From: Metallyticus violacea
Lineage: Eukaryota; Arthropoda; Insecta; Mantodea; Metallyticidae
Direction of reading: 5' to 3'
Length of the DNA: 64,000 nucleotides
NCBI GenBank assembly: GCA_030762175.1
Contig: CM060838.1
Coordinates: 15,816,001 to 15,880,000, forward strand
Both the position numbers and the translations under genes were made by a program. This document shows, one piece after another, positions 37,542 through 51,345 of this stretch. Below the pieces are notes generated by a model. It saw only the letters and a list, made by a program, of their open reading frames with translations, had not been told where the DNA came from and searched no databases. Position 1 is the stretch's first letter; each line of letters begins with the position of its first letter.

Positions 37542-40500
37542 GTTAATTTGTTACATTTTTAATAGTGTTACTTTATTTTTCTTTTTCTTTTATATATTAT
37601 ATATATGAATTTAATATATCTAAAATAAAGTACAACAGCACACAGTAACAATAACTAACAAATAAGTTACCTAAAATAAAAACATAAATATACCTAAATA
37701 AATGGCATAAAGATTTTGGTAATAAAGACCAAATAGCAAAAATAAAAAATATCCGGCACCTTACCTTTCATGTGATAAAGTCATGTACTTTTCAAACTTC
37801 ATTTGAAATTGTATTATGTTTGACATTTCCTGATACCGTTATGAGATTGTAAAATGATGTAAGATTTTTGTGATGATAAATAAATATAAACGGGACCTCA
37901 TATTGATTGTGAGAAATAAAGATGAACTGAATGCAACTGTAACTTTTAGTCAAGCAAGTATGAAAGTTTCTAAACAGAAACTATGCAAAATGTGCATATG
38001 TTTCTTCCTGCAAGACGGCAATAGCAGGAACTGGGTTACACAATCCATATATTCGATTATTACGCATGTACCTAATATACATATTACGAACACGTGACCT
38101 CCCTGTAAAAATTCAAATTCATTTAGTTAACGAAGAATTTCAATAATCGAAACGAGGCATTGGATAACCTTCTTTTCAAAATAAATATAATAACTTCTAT
38201 GTGACGCTTGGAATGTAGGTCTACATATAGGCTTTCTTGCATGTATGAGTACCTCATTGTTCCAATATACGTCACTATCTATAAAAATGATAAACTTTTC
38301 AACTTTCAACAAGTATTCCATATACAAAGCACTAAGTGAGATATCTGCATTGGTTTTAAATTCCAATTTATACTCCCCTACTTAATAAATCAAGTTTCCT
38401 TTAATTTTAGTGACTGCTTCGTTTTAAAATTATTATAAAATGTAACGGTTCTAATATCTACCCCTGAAATTAGACTTCAAGATTCGCCAATTACATTATC
38501 GCTACATTATATTTCGTTGTACAGAGTGGAAGAGAATTTAGTGTCATAAATAAACCGGATAATCTAGTGTAATTAGGGAAATATAAAGTCTAAATATTTG
38601 TTCTATATCTCTTTTAGTTTTACAGAAAAGATTTTATCTGGAAACATATGGCAAACCTGTTTTATGTTCTACATAGCTTATTCTCTTATTTTGAATGCAC
38701 TAATGCAAAAAACAAATTTGCAACTAGCGTTGCTCACATTATTTCATCTTGGTTAACATCGACACTATGACAAAATAAAGCTTAGTGATGCCAATACTAT
38801 TACGAACTAAAATGATTCACATACTTTTTTCAGGCGAATTTAAGTTAAAATGCTTAGAGTTATAAAAAATAGAAAAGGACATAATTAGTTCTATTTCTAT
38901 ATTATTGAAATCATATTACTGCACATGAAAGATAATGCAGGTTTAATCTTTTTTGACCAGACAAGTCAATGGCCAATATTGTAGAAAGTATTGTTCCATT
39001 TATAGCATGGGACCACTCCATAAAAGTATAGCAATGGGTTCCCTTTCACCCTTTATAAAACGTGTTATCTGTTATATTTGTTTTCATTTTTCGTAAGTGA
39101 TATAGATACATACGGAGATACTTTTTAGATATCCTTTGTTAAAATAATAGATATCTCCACAATGACGTATTTGAAGATATCGTTTCAAAAGCTTTAGACA
39201 TATAATGCAGTTTTCAACTATTCAAGCAATTGACAAACCATGTAAGTGTGTATTTAAAAACGGACGTCATTTTAAGATACTATTAATACTAAACCGATCA
39301 CTTCAAAGCTATTTTATTATTAGTATAATACTTAAAAAATACGTGTATTATTTTGCCTTTGATGCTCTAATGCAGAAGTAGTTAAAGTAATGCTAACAGC
39401 ATCTATAACCAATAATACATGTTAATTTATTCCAAGAGCGCGTAAATGAAACATTCCCTACTTGCTGTTAACATAGTATATTTAGCTCAGAAAACCAGAA
39501 ATGAAATTATATTATTACAAGTCTAATTTATTTATTAATACTGAACGGTTATCTAAAAGCAATGTTTATTTGTAAACTAAAGTGTTGGCGGAACGAGCAT
39601 CGGCGGGAAAAAATAAAATACCACATTTAACAACGGTATAACAATAACAGTTCATATTAATCTTGAATAATAATGCAACGCTTTGAATGCAAATAATTTC
39701 CTTGATATAATGAATCTAATAAATTAATAATCAACATTATTATAATAATATTTACTGGTTTTTTCGCAAACAATGTGCTATCAGGTTTTCCTAAATTGCA
39801 AATATTAGTTGTTTTATATTAATTTAAATATATATGTGCTATGTATGTCTTCACTTCTGATTGCTACTTTGCATTGTAAAAATTCAACTGTAGAAATCAT
39901 TCGTTATTATTGTATATTTAAAATGCATTTTGCACATTTATATATACACCACGTCATAGGTTGGGCTGAAACCTACAGTCCCCCCAAAAGCTCAACTCCT
40001 AGCAACCATTGTAGCCAATAAAATGTTAATATGCCAAAGAACGTTTTGATTATTGCCTGACGTGTTCTAGCGCGGCTGGAGGAATGTAGATATATATGAT
40101 TTCGACAGTTTTCATTTTTAATTCAAATATAAAATCGTAGAAATAATAGAAATTAAACGTAATTAATACCACTGTGGAAAAACTCTTGTGTTAATAGAAA
40201 GCGTCGCGTAGTGACTCTTTGAGTATGGCATCTCCGGTATGAAAGCGCTCTATAGTAGAGGTAGTTAAGACTCAATGCGCTAATAAATCTCTGACGCGTT
40301 ATCTACATAGGGGCAAGTCTATAATTCAGTACGGTTTCAACATTCTCTCATATCTAAAGCCCTTAATTAGACTAAGCCGCCAGTGAAACATTGCACCGCG
40401 GCTTTTCCAGTACAAAATGTACTAACTCCACAAGAATCGAATTTTATGTAGTAGCCATGTATAGATGTTCCTTTTTTGCAATAGGGAAAAGATGTAGATT

Positions 40501-42870
40501 TTCAGAAATCAAAGATAAGCATTAAGTGGACAAAATAAGCATGTGTGAAATTCGCTTTTGTTTCCGGGTGAGAGAAATATAAACCTTCCACATAAATCCA
40601 CGAGAAGTTTAAGAGCCCAAGCAATTTCTATGTAAATAGAAACCACTCAGGGTGTAATAGAGAAATTTCGGTTATCCAAATAGCGTTTGCTGCTAGTATA
40701 AAGGTTAGGGTGCACTCTGGTTTGTGGCCCAATACATTATGAGAACTATTCTAGCGCACCATATATATGCAAAACTCTTAAGTCTATAAAACGCTACTTC
40801 AGCAAAATAGAGAAAATAGCTTTAAGCCGGAAACATAATGGTTTCTAAAGGAAACTCGGTTTTGGTAAAACCTAAGAGGAAAAGAAAGAACAGACTGTCG
40901 CAAAATAAGCATGGATATCAGAAGAGAGAGAGACAGAAAGGGAGGAAGAGACAGAAGAATTTGCAATAATACATTTATGTTTCTTTGTTCAACTCCACCT
41001 CTGCCTCCTAGCGCGAATGAAGGAAACGGTCTTTGATGTGACATAGCTTACAACTCAATGTGGAGTCTAAATATTTCATGGTTAAACATCTCCATGTATA
41101 GAAAGTAAAAAAGTACGCAAAAGAACAAAAACGACCACACAGGCGAGATTCGGCCTCCTGGCTTTATATCACCATTTTGAATTATTCTGCATTAATATGC
41201 TTGCTTGTCGTTTCTTTAAAGTATATGTTCTGAATGATATTTTCATTATAAACATTCATAAAGTGATACTTTGAAAATGCTGTAATTTCGAGGAGTAACT
41301 TAGCCAAACAGAAGAAACCTGTAAACTATTACTTTAATTTAAATATACTTGCATATACATGTAGATATTTTAATGCAAAACTAAAAGTGAAGCTTTTTAA
41401 ATCTTACACTACTCTCTATGCTAGAAGCTAGCAAGATATTTTAAAGGAAAACTTTCACAATTTATAGTATTAAATTGTCATATATGGTACTACTGTAGTT
41501 TGTGGAATCCAGTATATATATATATATATATATGTTGCACTTAACCGTTCTCCACAAAGCTTTAATACAATGATTGTATTTTTTTATCAGCACACCATGG
41601 ATATATTGATTGCATGTTGCTGTCTTTGTCTTGATTTACTTTTTCAATTTGTAGTACACACTGCTGTTTTTCACTATTTCAGGCTAGAAACGTTATATAA
41701 GAAATACATAAAAAGCTGGAATACAGAAAATGGAAAACATAGTTCAAGAACTGTATTATGTAAAAGAAACATGTTGAATTCTGAGACTGCCCCTTTTTTA
41801 GGCAAAATCTATTTCTCATATACTCTGTAAGAACTGATGCTAACACAAGAAAAGCGACGGGGTGCTTTCGCGCCAGTTCTGTTTTCACCATGGTCATAGG
41901 CTGATGCTTACATCATCGAAATCCATTTCTATTTGCTGGACCAATTTTAGCAGAGCTCATGTTACGCTATTCGTCAACCAGCTCATTTCAAACAAATTTT
42001 ACACTTTATGTCAATGATCTGCTAATGTACATCTATGTAGCATACCCTAGCAAAAAGTGACAGGCTTCTACGCCAGAGGGGCGAACATTCTTTGCCTGCT
42101 GAATATCAGGAGGGATTAACTTGCATTGTCTGACTTTCCAAACCTTGCCATTTGTACACCATACATTACTCGCTTGGATTAGGCTTGGGGTATAGCGGCA
42201 TTTCAGAATTTCTGATGAAAGTGGATTGATAATCTGTCCTTTATGTGGAGGTCGCACATCCTGTAGCAGCTCTAAGGCATGGAGGAAGAAGCACCTGCCG
42301 CGTTCCTTTTATTGATTGTAATAGAGGGCAAGGGCCATGCTGGGCTCTGCAGGTAGGCAAATTCCTGTCGAAGGTGAGACGGCTCAGGTCTGATAAGGCT
42401 GAAAGTTGGGGGAGGGGAGGAGGGGCAAAAATAGAAATTTTAAAATGTACATATAGGTATGATATTGAACTCACTTACTCTGCTGACTTGAGGGGGGGGG
42501 GGTGTTCCATGTTCTGAACGTTTTAGTATGTTAATGGTACGATTATTGTTGTTGTTGTTGTTATTATTATTATTATTATCATCATCATAACTACTTTAAT
42601 CTTTGGAGGTAATACTTATGTATTAATTTATTTTAAAAAAGTTAACTTTTGTGTATTATGAAAGCACGAACAGTTTAGTAGACCCGTGCGAATGCTGTAA
42701 GGATATTATCATACTTGCTATATAATTTGAATAAATACATTCATTTATTTCTAAGCGCAGGTGGAAATTCTCCGTAATGTTTATCTAGCTTCGACTTAGT
42801 TCCTGCGGGCGTTGCCCCCCCCCCAAATGTTTTATTAATAAATGAAATTCGTGTTTATCTTTTTGAATTT
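37542..42870. other. No gene recognised; simple repeats
   Basis: Long AT-rich stretch. It has a TA run at about 41513-41533, a compound GTT/ATT/ATC microsatellite at about 42545-42588, and G or C runs at 42492-42502 and 42815-42824. A GC-richer patch at 42050-42430 with overlapping open frames on both strands (74-90 codons) matches nothing I know. Confidence 0.5.
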
Positions 42871-43345
42871 TAATGGTGTTTAACGCCCGTTTTAACTACT
42901 AAGCCACCATGGGCATTGGACACTGATGATACATGAAATGAAATTATATACTGGGAAAGGATTTTTGTTATTTGTTTTATTTACGGACGCTCTTAAACAT
43001 CTCAGGTCATCAGCGTCCCATTCAAATCTGGGCGTGAAACTGCCGACAAATTTTGCTCAGATGCCTCTTTTTTCAGGCTTGAGATTCTTTATCGTGCCGT
43101 AAATGTACGGTATAGGACCCATGGCTTTACTTCCCTTCTGGATCGAACCCGCTATCTAAAGGATTTTTGTAAAGGAAGGAAGCGTTCCAGGCCTAAGTTT
43201 AGGGTAACTACCCGACATTTGCCATTTATGAGAACTCAGGAAAACCTGAGAAAACCTCACTCAGGGTGTACAGTTCTGTTGGGAATCGAACCCCAGACCT
43301 CCCGCTCACGAGTCCGCGCCTTAACGACCTTGACCACTCGTGGCG
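42871..43345 (-). mobile_element. SINE family A copy, split by a SINE B
   Basis: The left piece (42871-42968) starts with the reversed tail (tgtttaacgcccgttttaac) and runs into the body. The right piece (43171-43345) resumes with the ggaaggaagcgttccaggcc block and ends with the reversed head, including B box gattcgaacc/ggttcgaatc and gccacgagtgg at 43333-43344. Both pieces are in the expected order, so this was one near full-length copy before the insertion. A long CTTTT/CTTT tract follows directly at 43355-43432. Confidence 0.92.
42969..43157 (-). mobile_element. SINE family B copy nested in a family A SINE, 13-bp duplication
   Basis: It starts with tatttgttttatttacggac, the reversed family B 3' end, and runs through gggcgtgaaactgccgacaa and tgccgtaaatgtacggtata. 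It is then shortened: the body jumps from cttcccttct to ggatcgaacccgctatc in the head. The flanks aaaggatttttgt at 42956-42968 and 43158-43170 are identical 13-bp target-site copies belonging to the family A body. Confidence 0.95.
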
Positions 43346-43354
43346 TATTCCTTG

Positions 43355-43432
43355 TTCTTTTCTTTTCTTTTCTTTCTTTCTTTCTTTTCTTTTCTTTTTC
43401 TTTTTTTTCTTTTTTCTTTTTTTTTTTTTGGA
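43355..43432. repeat. Polypyrimidine CTTTT/CTTT tract
   Basis: About 75 bases of C and T on the plus strand directly next to a family A SINE head. The Ser/Phe/Leu-rich and Lys/Arg-rich open frames crossing it are artefacts. Confidence 0.9.
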
Positions 43433-45968
43433 GGGGAGGAATGTTTGATTACAAAATTTAAGCTGGAAAATGTCTCTCAAACACAGACCAAGCTTCATAA
43501 ATTAACATCATCGCTCAGCATGTCACCGCCACCTTCTAGAGTTTCCACGGACTTATTGAACAACCCTCGGACATACTTGTTAGAGGCATTAGAAAATGGG
43601 CAAGAGAAAATATTGAAAAATTGCCGCCTACAGTTACCATAAACCAAAAATAACAACCCCTCACAATTAGTTTAGAATACAATGTCTTATTAGTACAGGG
43701 GAGCAAGCTCAGCCCGGCCGTCTTGTGTTTTTTCTAATTTCTCAATCAGTTGATTGATAAAGGAATATGATATATTTATTTAAATAAAGAATAGTTTTTT
43801 TATTAAATATATGCAAGTAGTTACATTGCGTATGAAAAGGGCGGGTGTAATATGATCATTTTTTACATGCTTGTTTATACTACGTGTGTATCTTACACAA
43901 GTTCTTAGTATGCATCCTTTATGATCAAAAATAGTCTGACCCTTAAAGCCTGAACATGTCAAGTCCACTTCGGCACAATTGCCTCGTTCACAGCGTGGTT
44001 AATCGGCTGTAATATGATAGAACATATTGGATGGGTACTAGGGTGCCCGTGCATATTTGTGTATCGTGCACTATTTCATGAAAACGAACGAACGAAAGCA
44101 AATTTGCTCTACTTTGAATCCAGCTTTACTGAGTGTCACCGACGTTACCCGAAGTTGGTCTATTTGGAAGCGGACAAACCTGTTTTTTTTTTCTTGTCCT
44201 AAGGTGTAACTTACTATAAAAGTGGTATAAAAGATATAAAATATAAATATAATATTTATTTATCTTAAGTAATGAATGACGTGGGAAGCTATATTTAAAC
44301 AAACATATCTTTCACATTGCTCTTACAAACATAAATAGCATTACATATACCTCACTAATTGTAGCTTTATTTCAGCAGTTTGGTCGTGTTTTATGTATGA
44401 GTGATAAAAAAATCATATAAATATAGCAATTGATTATATGTATCTGTAAGCTCGTGCACACCGCTATTTTTACTAACCTAGAAAATTGCGTTTTGTATGC
44501 ACTTTTCTTTGTTCCTGTTTCATTAATCAGAGTCTATTTCTTTTTAACTCGCATGTATTTCTGTTCATAGACGATTTAATACTTTTATGAATTTTGGAGA
44601 AATGGAAGATGGTATAGAATAAAAACCTGCATGATATTTTGTCTTTCCTTGGCATAGGAATTATTTATAATGTGTGTGGAAATACGAAAATCTTAGGATC
44701 AAGGCAAAAAGGAAAACCCTTTGCCTCTAATTGAGACAGGTTTTTATACTACCACTATATCACCGTAATATGAATGTTTTATGCATTTTTTCTTATGAAA
44801 TGCATCGATTTTTAAATTTATTCGTATAATATGACTTTTGACTTTGAACATTTCCAGGTTTCCAAGAATGAGATGAGACTCTTCTTTTTGAGATTTTTTT
44901 GGAAATCCGACAAAATCCGTTTTAGGAATCCTTTATTATTCGCTTTTATTTTTCTCAGCATATTTCTTATAAAATAAAACAAATTAAGGTGCCTAAAAAT
45001 AATTTGACTTAAAAAGTATACGAGGAAATATACGAGTAGACATGCTCCTTAAAAATGAAGAATTCGTACAGTGTTAATTTTATTCTTATTTATTTAGTTT
45101 TTTTATAATCATGGCACTGAACCTCGAGATCTATTGCATCAAATGATGAACATTTAGTCGGAGAGCATAGTGAACTTTGTGGCTCATATTTTCCGAACTA
45201 TCATCTTATGAAATAATAGAATATTCCTAGAGTGTGTATAGAAAAAAGGCCTGAGGTTTGAACTTTAATACAAGTAGATTTATAAGTGTGTCATGTAAAT
45301 TAAGTATGTAGCAGGTGGCCTTCGTACGACGTCTTTTGAATTAAGATTGACTTTCCTGCAGTACGTTGATGTAAACCAAAAAAATTCCATGCCATCCCTT
45401 AAATGTCAATTGCTCGCTTGAAAAAAAGTTTGCTACTGGGAAATCTGCCTTCATTTAAAAGACGGCGTTTAAGGGCCACCTTATATATTGCACGTAATTT
45501 AATTTAATTTAATTTAATTATTACACATAGATGCGGACTAACCGTGGGGCAAGAGATCATGCGCCGTCCGATGATATACTTGGGACTACAGCCACAGGAA
45601 ACAACCCACATGCAGATACACATATTGAAATATATTACAAAAAAGTATGAAAAAATTAAAGATGAATGTTTCCAAAACGTAATGTGTTATTAGCAGTTAG
45701 CGAAAAATACTTGTAACATTTCAATACAATAGCCACAGTTGCTTTCAATATCATGAATCAATTGTTATCATGAGTATTATGAGGAAATAAAATTAAGTGC
45801 CTCTGTCATCACATTATATTATTATAGTCACATTGCCATAATTTTAACACAAAAATTGTATTACAACAACACAATCATTTTCATCACACATTTGTCAGAA
45901 AGCAGACTTTCAGTCTTTTCGACATTCTATGTATAAGCCTTTCCTGTAAAAAAATGCATGTCAGCATT
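43433..45968. other. No gene or transposon recognised
   Basis: AT-rich, with a short (TAATT)n tract at about 45495-45520. Short open frames only. Confidence 0.5.
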
Positions 45969-45978
45969 AACCTTGCTA

Positions 45979-46268
45979 CCGCCCCGGGTGGCCAGGGTCG
46001 TTAAGGCACGGACTCGTGAGTGGGAGGTCAGGGGTACGAATCCCACCAGGACCGTCCTCCCTGACTGAGTTGTTTCCCAGATTTTCCTTAGTCCTCATAA
46101 ATGGCAAATGCCGGGGAGGTACCCTAAACTTAGACCTGGAACGTTTCCTTCCTTAAAAAAAAAATCCTTTCCTAATATATAATTTCATTTCATGTATCAT
46201 CAGTGTCCACTGCCTGTGGTGCCTCGGTGGTAAAAACGGGCATTAAACACTATTTAAAAATAAATAAA
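45979..46268 (+). mobile_element. SINE family A copy with 11-bp target-site duplication
   Basis: The head is ccgccccgggtggccagggt; the B box has one change (gggtacgaatccc). The body is complete (gtcctcataaatggcaaatg, ccctaaacttagacctggaa) and the end is cgggcattaaacactattt plus an AAATAAATAA tail. Flanking copies of taaccttgcta lie at 45968-45978 and 46269-46279. It is a clear, fairly young insertion with both ends defined. Confidence 0.95.
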
Positions 46269-46279
46269 TAACCTTGCTA

Positions 46280-47454
46280 GTCAAATAATTTCGTCTATAA
46301 GGAATAAAAAAGAGTATAAAGAGCCAGATGTGTGGTATCGGGTAGAAAGTTATTTAAAAATCTGTACAAGTATGTGTGAACGAACCAGAGTCTCGGATAC
46401 TCAAACAAATGAGGTCATGTGTTGTAGTTTTGAATACTTAATGTGTTTTCACTCATTCGATCTATTCACCATTGTGCTATCAAACAGACAGTGCAGCTCA
46501 GCTAGATGTCATGCATTAACAAACAAAAACCCACCGATCCTGTTGACTGAATGGTGCATATGTCTCTCGTGGCATCGCCAAGTGTCATATAAATGAGCTA
46601 GAATTAAAATTCGGAGTGGAAGTTCAGTCAAGGTCTGATTTAGCCCGCAAAATATTTCCTCTCGTTACTGTGACGCATGGCAGAGCGCAACTATGGCGGT
46701 CTAGTGCCATCGAGGTCGTGCGAAATAAAACAGCTCCACTCCAGAGGGGGAAAAAAAAAGATTGTATGGCTGTAACGGCACAAAACATTTAAATGAGCTA
46801 TACTACTGTAAAGCAAATTCCATTGGTAGGAATTGTGCACATAATTTACTGGTGTAAAAAGCACGACATGCGATACTTGTATTTTCAGGAATCCCTTTAT
46901 TTATGGACTTTGAGTTCCACACAGTAATTCCAGCGATGTGGCTGACGTACGTTGGCCAGTTTGATTTTGGACATTTTCAAATATTTTTTTATTTTGTTTT
47001 CGTCCTCTATAAAATTGATTATCTGAAGAGTATAGGTGAAAGTAATATCCATTAAACTCGTGTTGAATTTAGTTAATTTTCCTATTTAAAAGCATATAGC
47101 CCTTGAGTTTACCCTGGTTCGTGATGAAAATTGAAAATGTGTTAGATGTTTATAGGGGTCACCACTGCATTGGGAATATATTAAATGAGGTATTGTATAA
47201 ATCTGCCTATGTAAAAGCCGAAAGCGCAGTTGATTTGAAAAAGAATGTTATACTGAAGGTGCCAAAAATGTATACACACTTTCATAGTAGATATCTATTT
47301 AATATATTTCAAAGTTGGGCCGAAAAACAACAGTAATGTGTAGTATGATGTTCTGTAAACAGATGTGATTATGATACCGTTGCTACGTGACAGGTAAATC
47401 AACAATGAACAAATGAAGTCAAGACTATCGTATGATGTTCCGTAAACAGATACT
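46280..47454. other. No gene recognised
   Basis: Open frames of 88 codons (46330-46596) and 77 codons (47103-47336) on the plus strand have unremarkable translations that I cannot assign. Composition is slightly more balanced near 46600-46760. Confidence 0.45.
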
Positions 47455-47528
47455 GAAAATTGAAATATAGTTTTTGTCTTTATCATACCTAGAGAATGGT
47501 TACGCCGGAAACTTATGCACCTACCCTA
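47455..47528 (+). mobile_element. Mariner 3'-terminal fragment
   Basis: The sequence attgaaatatag, then tcatacctagagaatggtta and gccggaaacttatgcacctacccTA matches the terminal 75 bases of the mariner at 59673-60355 (reverse orientation), including the inverted terminus. No transposase or left end is attached. It is an orphan end of the same subfamily as the copies at 53.6 and 59.7 kb. Confidence 0.75.
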
Positions 47529-48396
47529 TTAGTTGTTTTGTTTTAAGAATAATATAATATGCAATAATTCCCTACTTTTCTGCGCATGTGTCTGGTATCT
47601 TGGATCAGATATAAGTGTGGTTTTTAATTAGAAAGCCTATTCCGGTAGGGAAAAGTGTTGTTGATGGTTGTTTCTCATCAACCTGAAAAAATGAAAAGCA
47701 CATGGCGGTAATTTGCGCGCTGAAACTCGTTTATGCTATTATTAATAATTTAATATTCACAAATAAATGTACAGCAGTCGGTACAAGACGTTTATTGGCA
47801 AAAAGAAATGGATATTTGTATTCATTACCATAATTACAAATAGGGCCTAACCTCATTATACATAAGTAACTTGATCACTCGCAAGAAGTTCCACGGAAGT
47901 ATCTTTAGTGGTTTCGATGTCTTCATTCGGTAAAACTGGTATGTATGCTGACCATGTATCGCTAACTACTTCCCTCTGCTTTTGATGTGGTTGAAGCCTT
48001 AGGGTATTCAAACATAGCATCGCTGATGTTCTACTTTGCGCACATTGTGAGTGCTGTGCTGTTCGATACAATTGTATACCACTGCGGGCTTAGTATTGAT
48101 AGCTTTGGACCGTTTTGATGCTCGCATCGTGTTATCATGCCGATAGCTCTAATAGGGCTCAGCAAATGAAACAGAGATGCCAACAATCGCTGTCTGTTGA
48201 CCGGATACACCTTGCTACTGAATTAACTCTCCTGGGCATCTTTAGCGTAGTCACCAGAGTCAACTGTGATCTTATATAATCAACTCTATACAAACTCTTT
48301 GCCGTTACTACTAGTACTCTACATATGTTCGCGATGATTACCAAGAAACTAAAATTCGTGTAACGTTTTCAGAGATGTGACGGATAATCCAATGCA
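47529..48396. other. No gene recognised
   Basis: Mixed-composition sequence; open frames of 61-71 codons on the minus strand are not recognisable. Confidence 0.45.
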
Positions 48397-48905
48397 GGGT
48401 GTTCCAAAAATTCTCTACCTGACTCAGAGAAATCGTGAAGGTCAAATTGCTGCGATATTTGATGTCATCTTTAGATGGCGCGCTGTATAGTTTCAGGTGT
48501 CACTTGTTTGTGAATAAACTTGTTTAGCCTTTTCTACAAAATGGTTAAAACTGAAATATGAGCTGTGGTAAGGTCCTTCGAGTTGAAGGGTTTAACTCCA
48601 AGAGAAAAACTGAAGGTGTTAAATTCCACATTAAAAGATTCTTCCCCTTCGATTTCGACGGTTAAAAAGTGGCTGCTGAATTTAAGCGTGGTCGTACATT
48701 CATTCAAGATGATCAGCGCTCAGGGCGTGCCAAAACAGCTATAACAACGAGATTGTGACACAAATTCACAATGCCGGACTCAATGATCACCGATTGAAGG
48801 TTCTCGAATTGGCCAACATTGCAAAGACCTTGATAGGCCGTGTTCATCACTTTTTACATTAAGTTTTGGATATGAGAAGCATTCCGCTCAATGGGTGCCA
48901 CTAAT
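48397..48905 (+). mobile_element. Mariner-type remnant, second subfamily, 5' part only
   Basis: It starts with a plausible terminus cagggtgttccaaaaattct. From 48541 a broken transposase N-terminus reads AVVRSFELKGLTPREKLKVL, then SSPSISTVKKW. After a one-base shift it continues EFKRGRTFIQDDQRSGRAKT, the linker typical of mariner DNA-binding domains. Farther on, the helix region and an SAQWVP block can be traced across more shifts up to about 48900. There is an in-frame stop six codons after the ATG. The catalytic DDE half and the 3' end are missing, so it is inactive. The wording of the linker differs from the copies at 53.6 and 59.7 kb. Confidence 0.75.
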
Positions 48906-51345
48906 TCCAGTGTATTGAATGTATTTTGCCGCGTGTAGAACTTAAAACTGAATGCCTCAGCCCAGCAAATTCTCCCTTATATATTAAGTTCAAATCAAGT
49001 TGGGTTTAACGATTGTCACGATGTTACACAGACATGCTTGATTTTCGCGCCTGTCTTTAAAAGTTCAAACATACGTTCTCCATTAGCTGGTTCAAATTCA
49101 CATACTATACCTGCTATTAGCTATTTTTGAAAGTTTTAAAATAATTTTTCAGCTTTGTCTCGTATTGACTATTTTTAAATGACTAACAGTACGACAGCCG
49201 GTCGGGGTCAAGGACCCAAATGGTTTAAAAAACCTTCAGTTTATTTACCCTGCATTAGCTGCCCTTCTAAAAATTAGAAAGGGGTTTCACACAGCAATCC
49301 TGTGTTTATTCTGCCCATTGTAAACATTATGTGGCCCTTTCGGCCTCCAGACTACTGTAGATAGTTAACACCCGAAGAGCTTTCTCTTTTGTAAAATTCT
49401 TACGTCGAAGTTAAAGCCTATGGCATACATATATACATATCTTTATATTAATAATTACAGTGGCAAAATATGATGATTGGGTTCGTTAAATATACTTTAT
49501 AATTATATTTCATCGCGGGCGGTTTGTAAGGACTGTTTCAATACTAAATGGAATTTGTTTCGTTTTAATTATATTTATGTTGCAATTTAGGAATACTTTG
49601 TTTTATAAAAGGCATTAATTTATGTGAAGTCTACATCGCGTCGCGCCACTAGCGCCAATTTATTTGTCGTCATTTTAATTTTCAATTTATTCAAAGTTTT
49701 GTGCCTGCCACGCAAAAAAAAAAAAAAAAACAAAAAAACAAAAAAAAAAAAAACTAAAAGGTGTAGTGTCATATTCGTGCACAGATTTGTATACCGAAAT
49801 GAATAAAAAACAAAATATATATTGTTAGGTCGTTGCCTAAATTGAATGTTTTACTCAATGAAAACAAAAATGTGTATAAATGAAGAGCCTTTCAAATAGT
49901 TTAAAAGTTCCAATTGCAAAAAAAACTCTTGATAGTACAAGTCTTGATAAATAAAGCGTGTGTTTGAAATCAGTAACCTCTTCAAGGCATCCTTCCTTGA
50001 AATTCTACATCTTTGTTCTAATAAAAACCTCGTAAGCGTGATTTAAAGAACTTAGATGTGATGATTTAAAATTTAAAAACGTTCAGTTTCTTAAAAAAAA
50101 TTAAAAAGAATAAAGAAAGTTTAGCAGTGGCATAGAATCTTAAGAAAGGTTAACGAAAACTTGTTATAAGTAGCTGTAAATTATTGTTCCAAATACTTGT
50201 AAAGATATATTCATATTACCAAGCGAATGTTGTAATTTGAGATAAAGTAATTCGTTCCTGTGTTTTAAAGTAGATAGAGAAATTGTCAATTAAAGCAGGA
50301 AGGTAGCCACCTCCTGGCTATCTTCTTAATTTAAAAAATAAAGGCTTTAAAAATGCAAGTTCTTCTATTTTTGTTCTCCTAACAAGGTTTGCTTACTCTC
50401 TTTTTCTGCCCGCTTTATATTTTTCCTCTTGCCGTGGTTCTCTTCCATCTTGTTCAGGCCTCCCGCAGGTTGCCTCTTTGAATTATCTCCCCCCCATTAT
50501 TCCACATCTAGCGAGTCCTTTAAGTCCAATCTTCCTTTCCATGCGCTCCGGAGACATTACTCACCCGACTTGTCTTTGGTTCACCTCTTTTAACGAGGAG
50601 ATGGAGTCCATTGTAATGCGCTTACGGCCGCCATGATTTTTTTTTCTTCACAAAACCCTCTGATGCATATTTTTTTATTTCAATGTAGAATAAATTAGCT
50701 TATACATGTAATGTATGTATTTATTTATTTTATACATGTTTTTTTAAACTGTCTGCCGCATCTTAAATCTCTGTTGAAACATACGATCAATAAGTTCAAG
50801 GTATTTAATTCCTTTTATACTTTTATACACGCATCTCTCAAGGAAACCCCAGTTATATGATCATATAATTTTTTTGCTTATAGTTATACAACGTTAAACT
50901 GGTTAAGAGTATTTGTAGCTATTATGTTATGTTTTTTAAACTTGCAATCACGTTCGAACTTTATGATAATAAAAGCATATACGCCTTTCAAGAAAAATGC
51001 GTGCAAACTTCCACTATATTTTCCTTCCATGCGCCAAGGCTTCTGCGCTAAGTGCGAATATCTTGTATAATTGCAACTGAAACATTTGGCGACATAAATA
51101 CTACTAAGCAAGCTCAATTGCCTGCGTCAGCGGAACTTCAATTGTAAAGTTACGGGAATCTTGCATCTAATAAAGTAAATCTACCTACCTCCGAATGCGT
51201 AACGAAATGATGGCATGGTATTCACGCACATAAAAAAGGTTGCTATTTATCTCTTATATATAGTATTTGTACCGATTTTACAGAAAACTCGTATCATTTA
51301 GGAAATACTAAGACTTTTTACTGTGTATGTGTGTATTATGAAATA
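48906..51345. other. No gene recognised; A-rich tract
   Basis: AT-rich. It contains a long A-rich tract at about 49713-49753 that produces a Lys-rich open frame (49624-49806). A GC-richer patch at 50390-50640 has no assignable content. Confidence 0.5.

Noticed and set aside
43226..43642. Several overlapping open frames around 43.2-43.6 kb
   Set aside because: They are readings of the family A SINE head and the CTTTT tract next to it.
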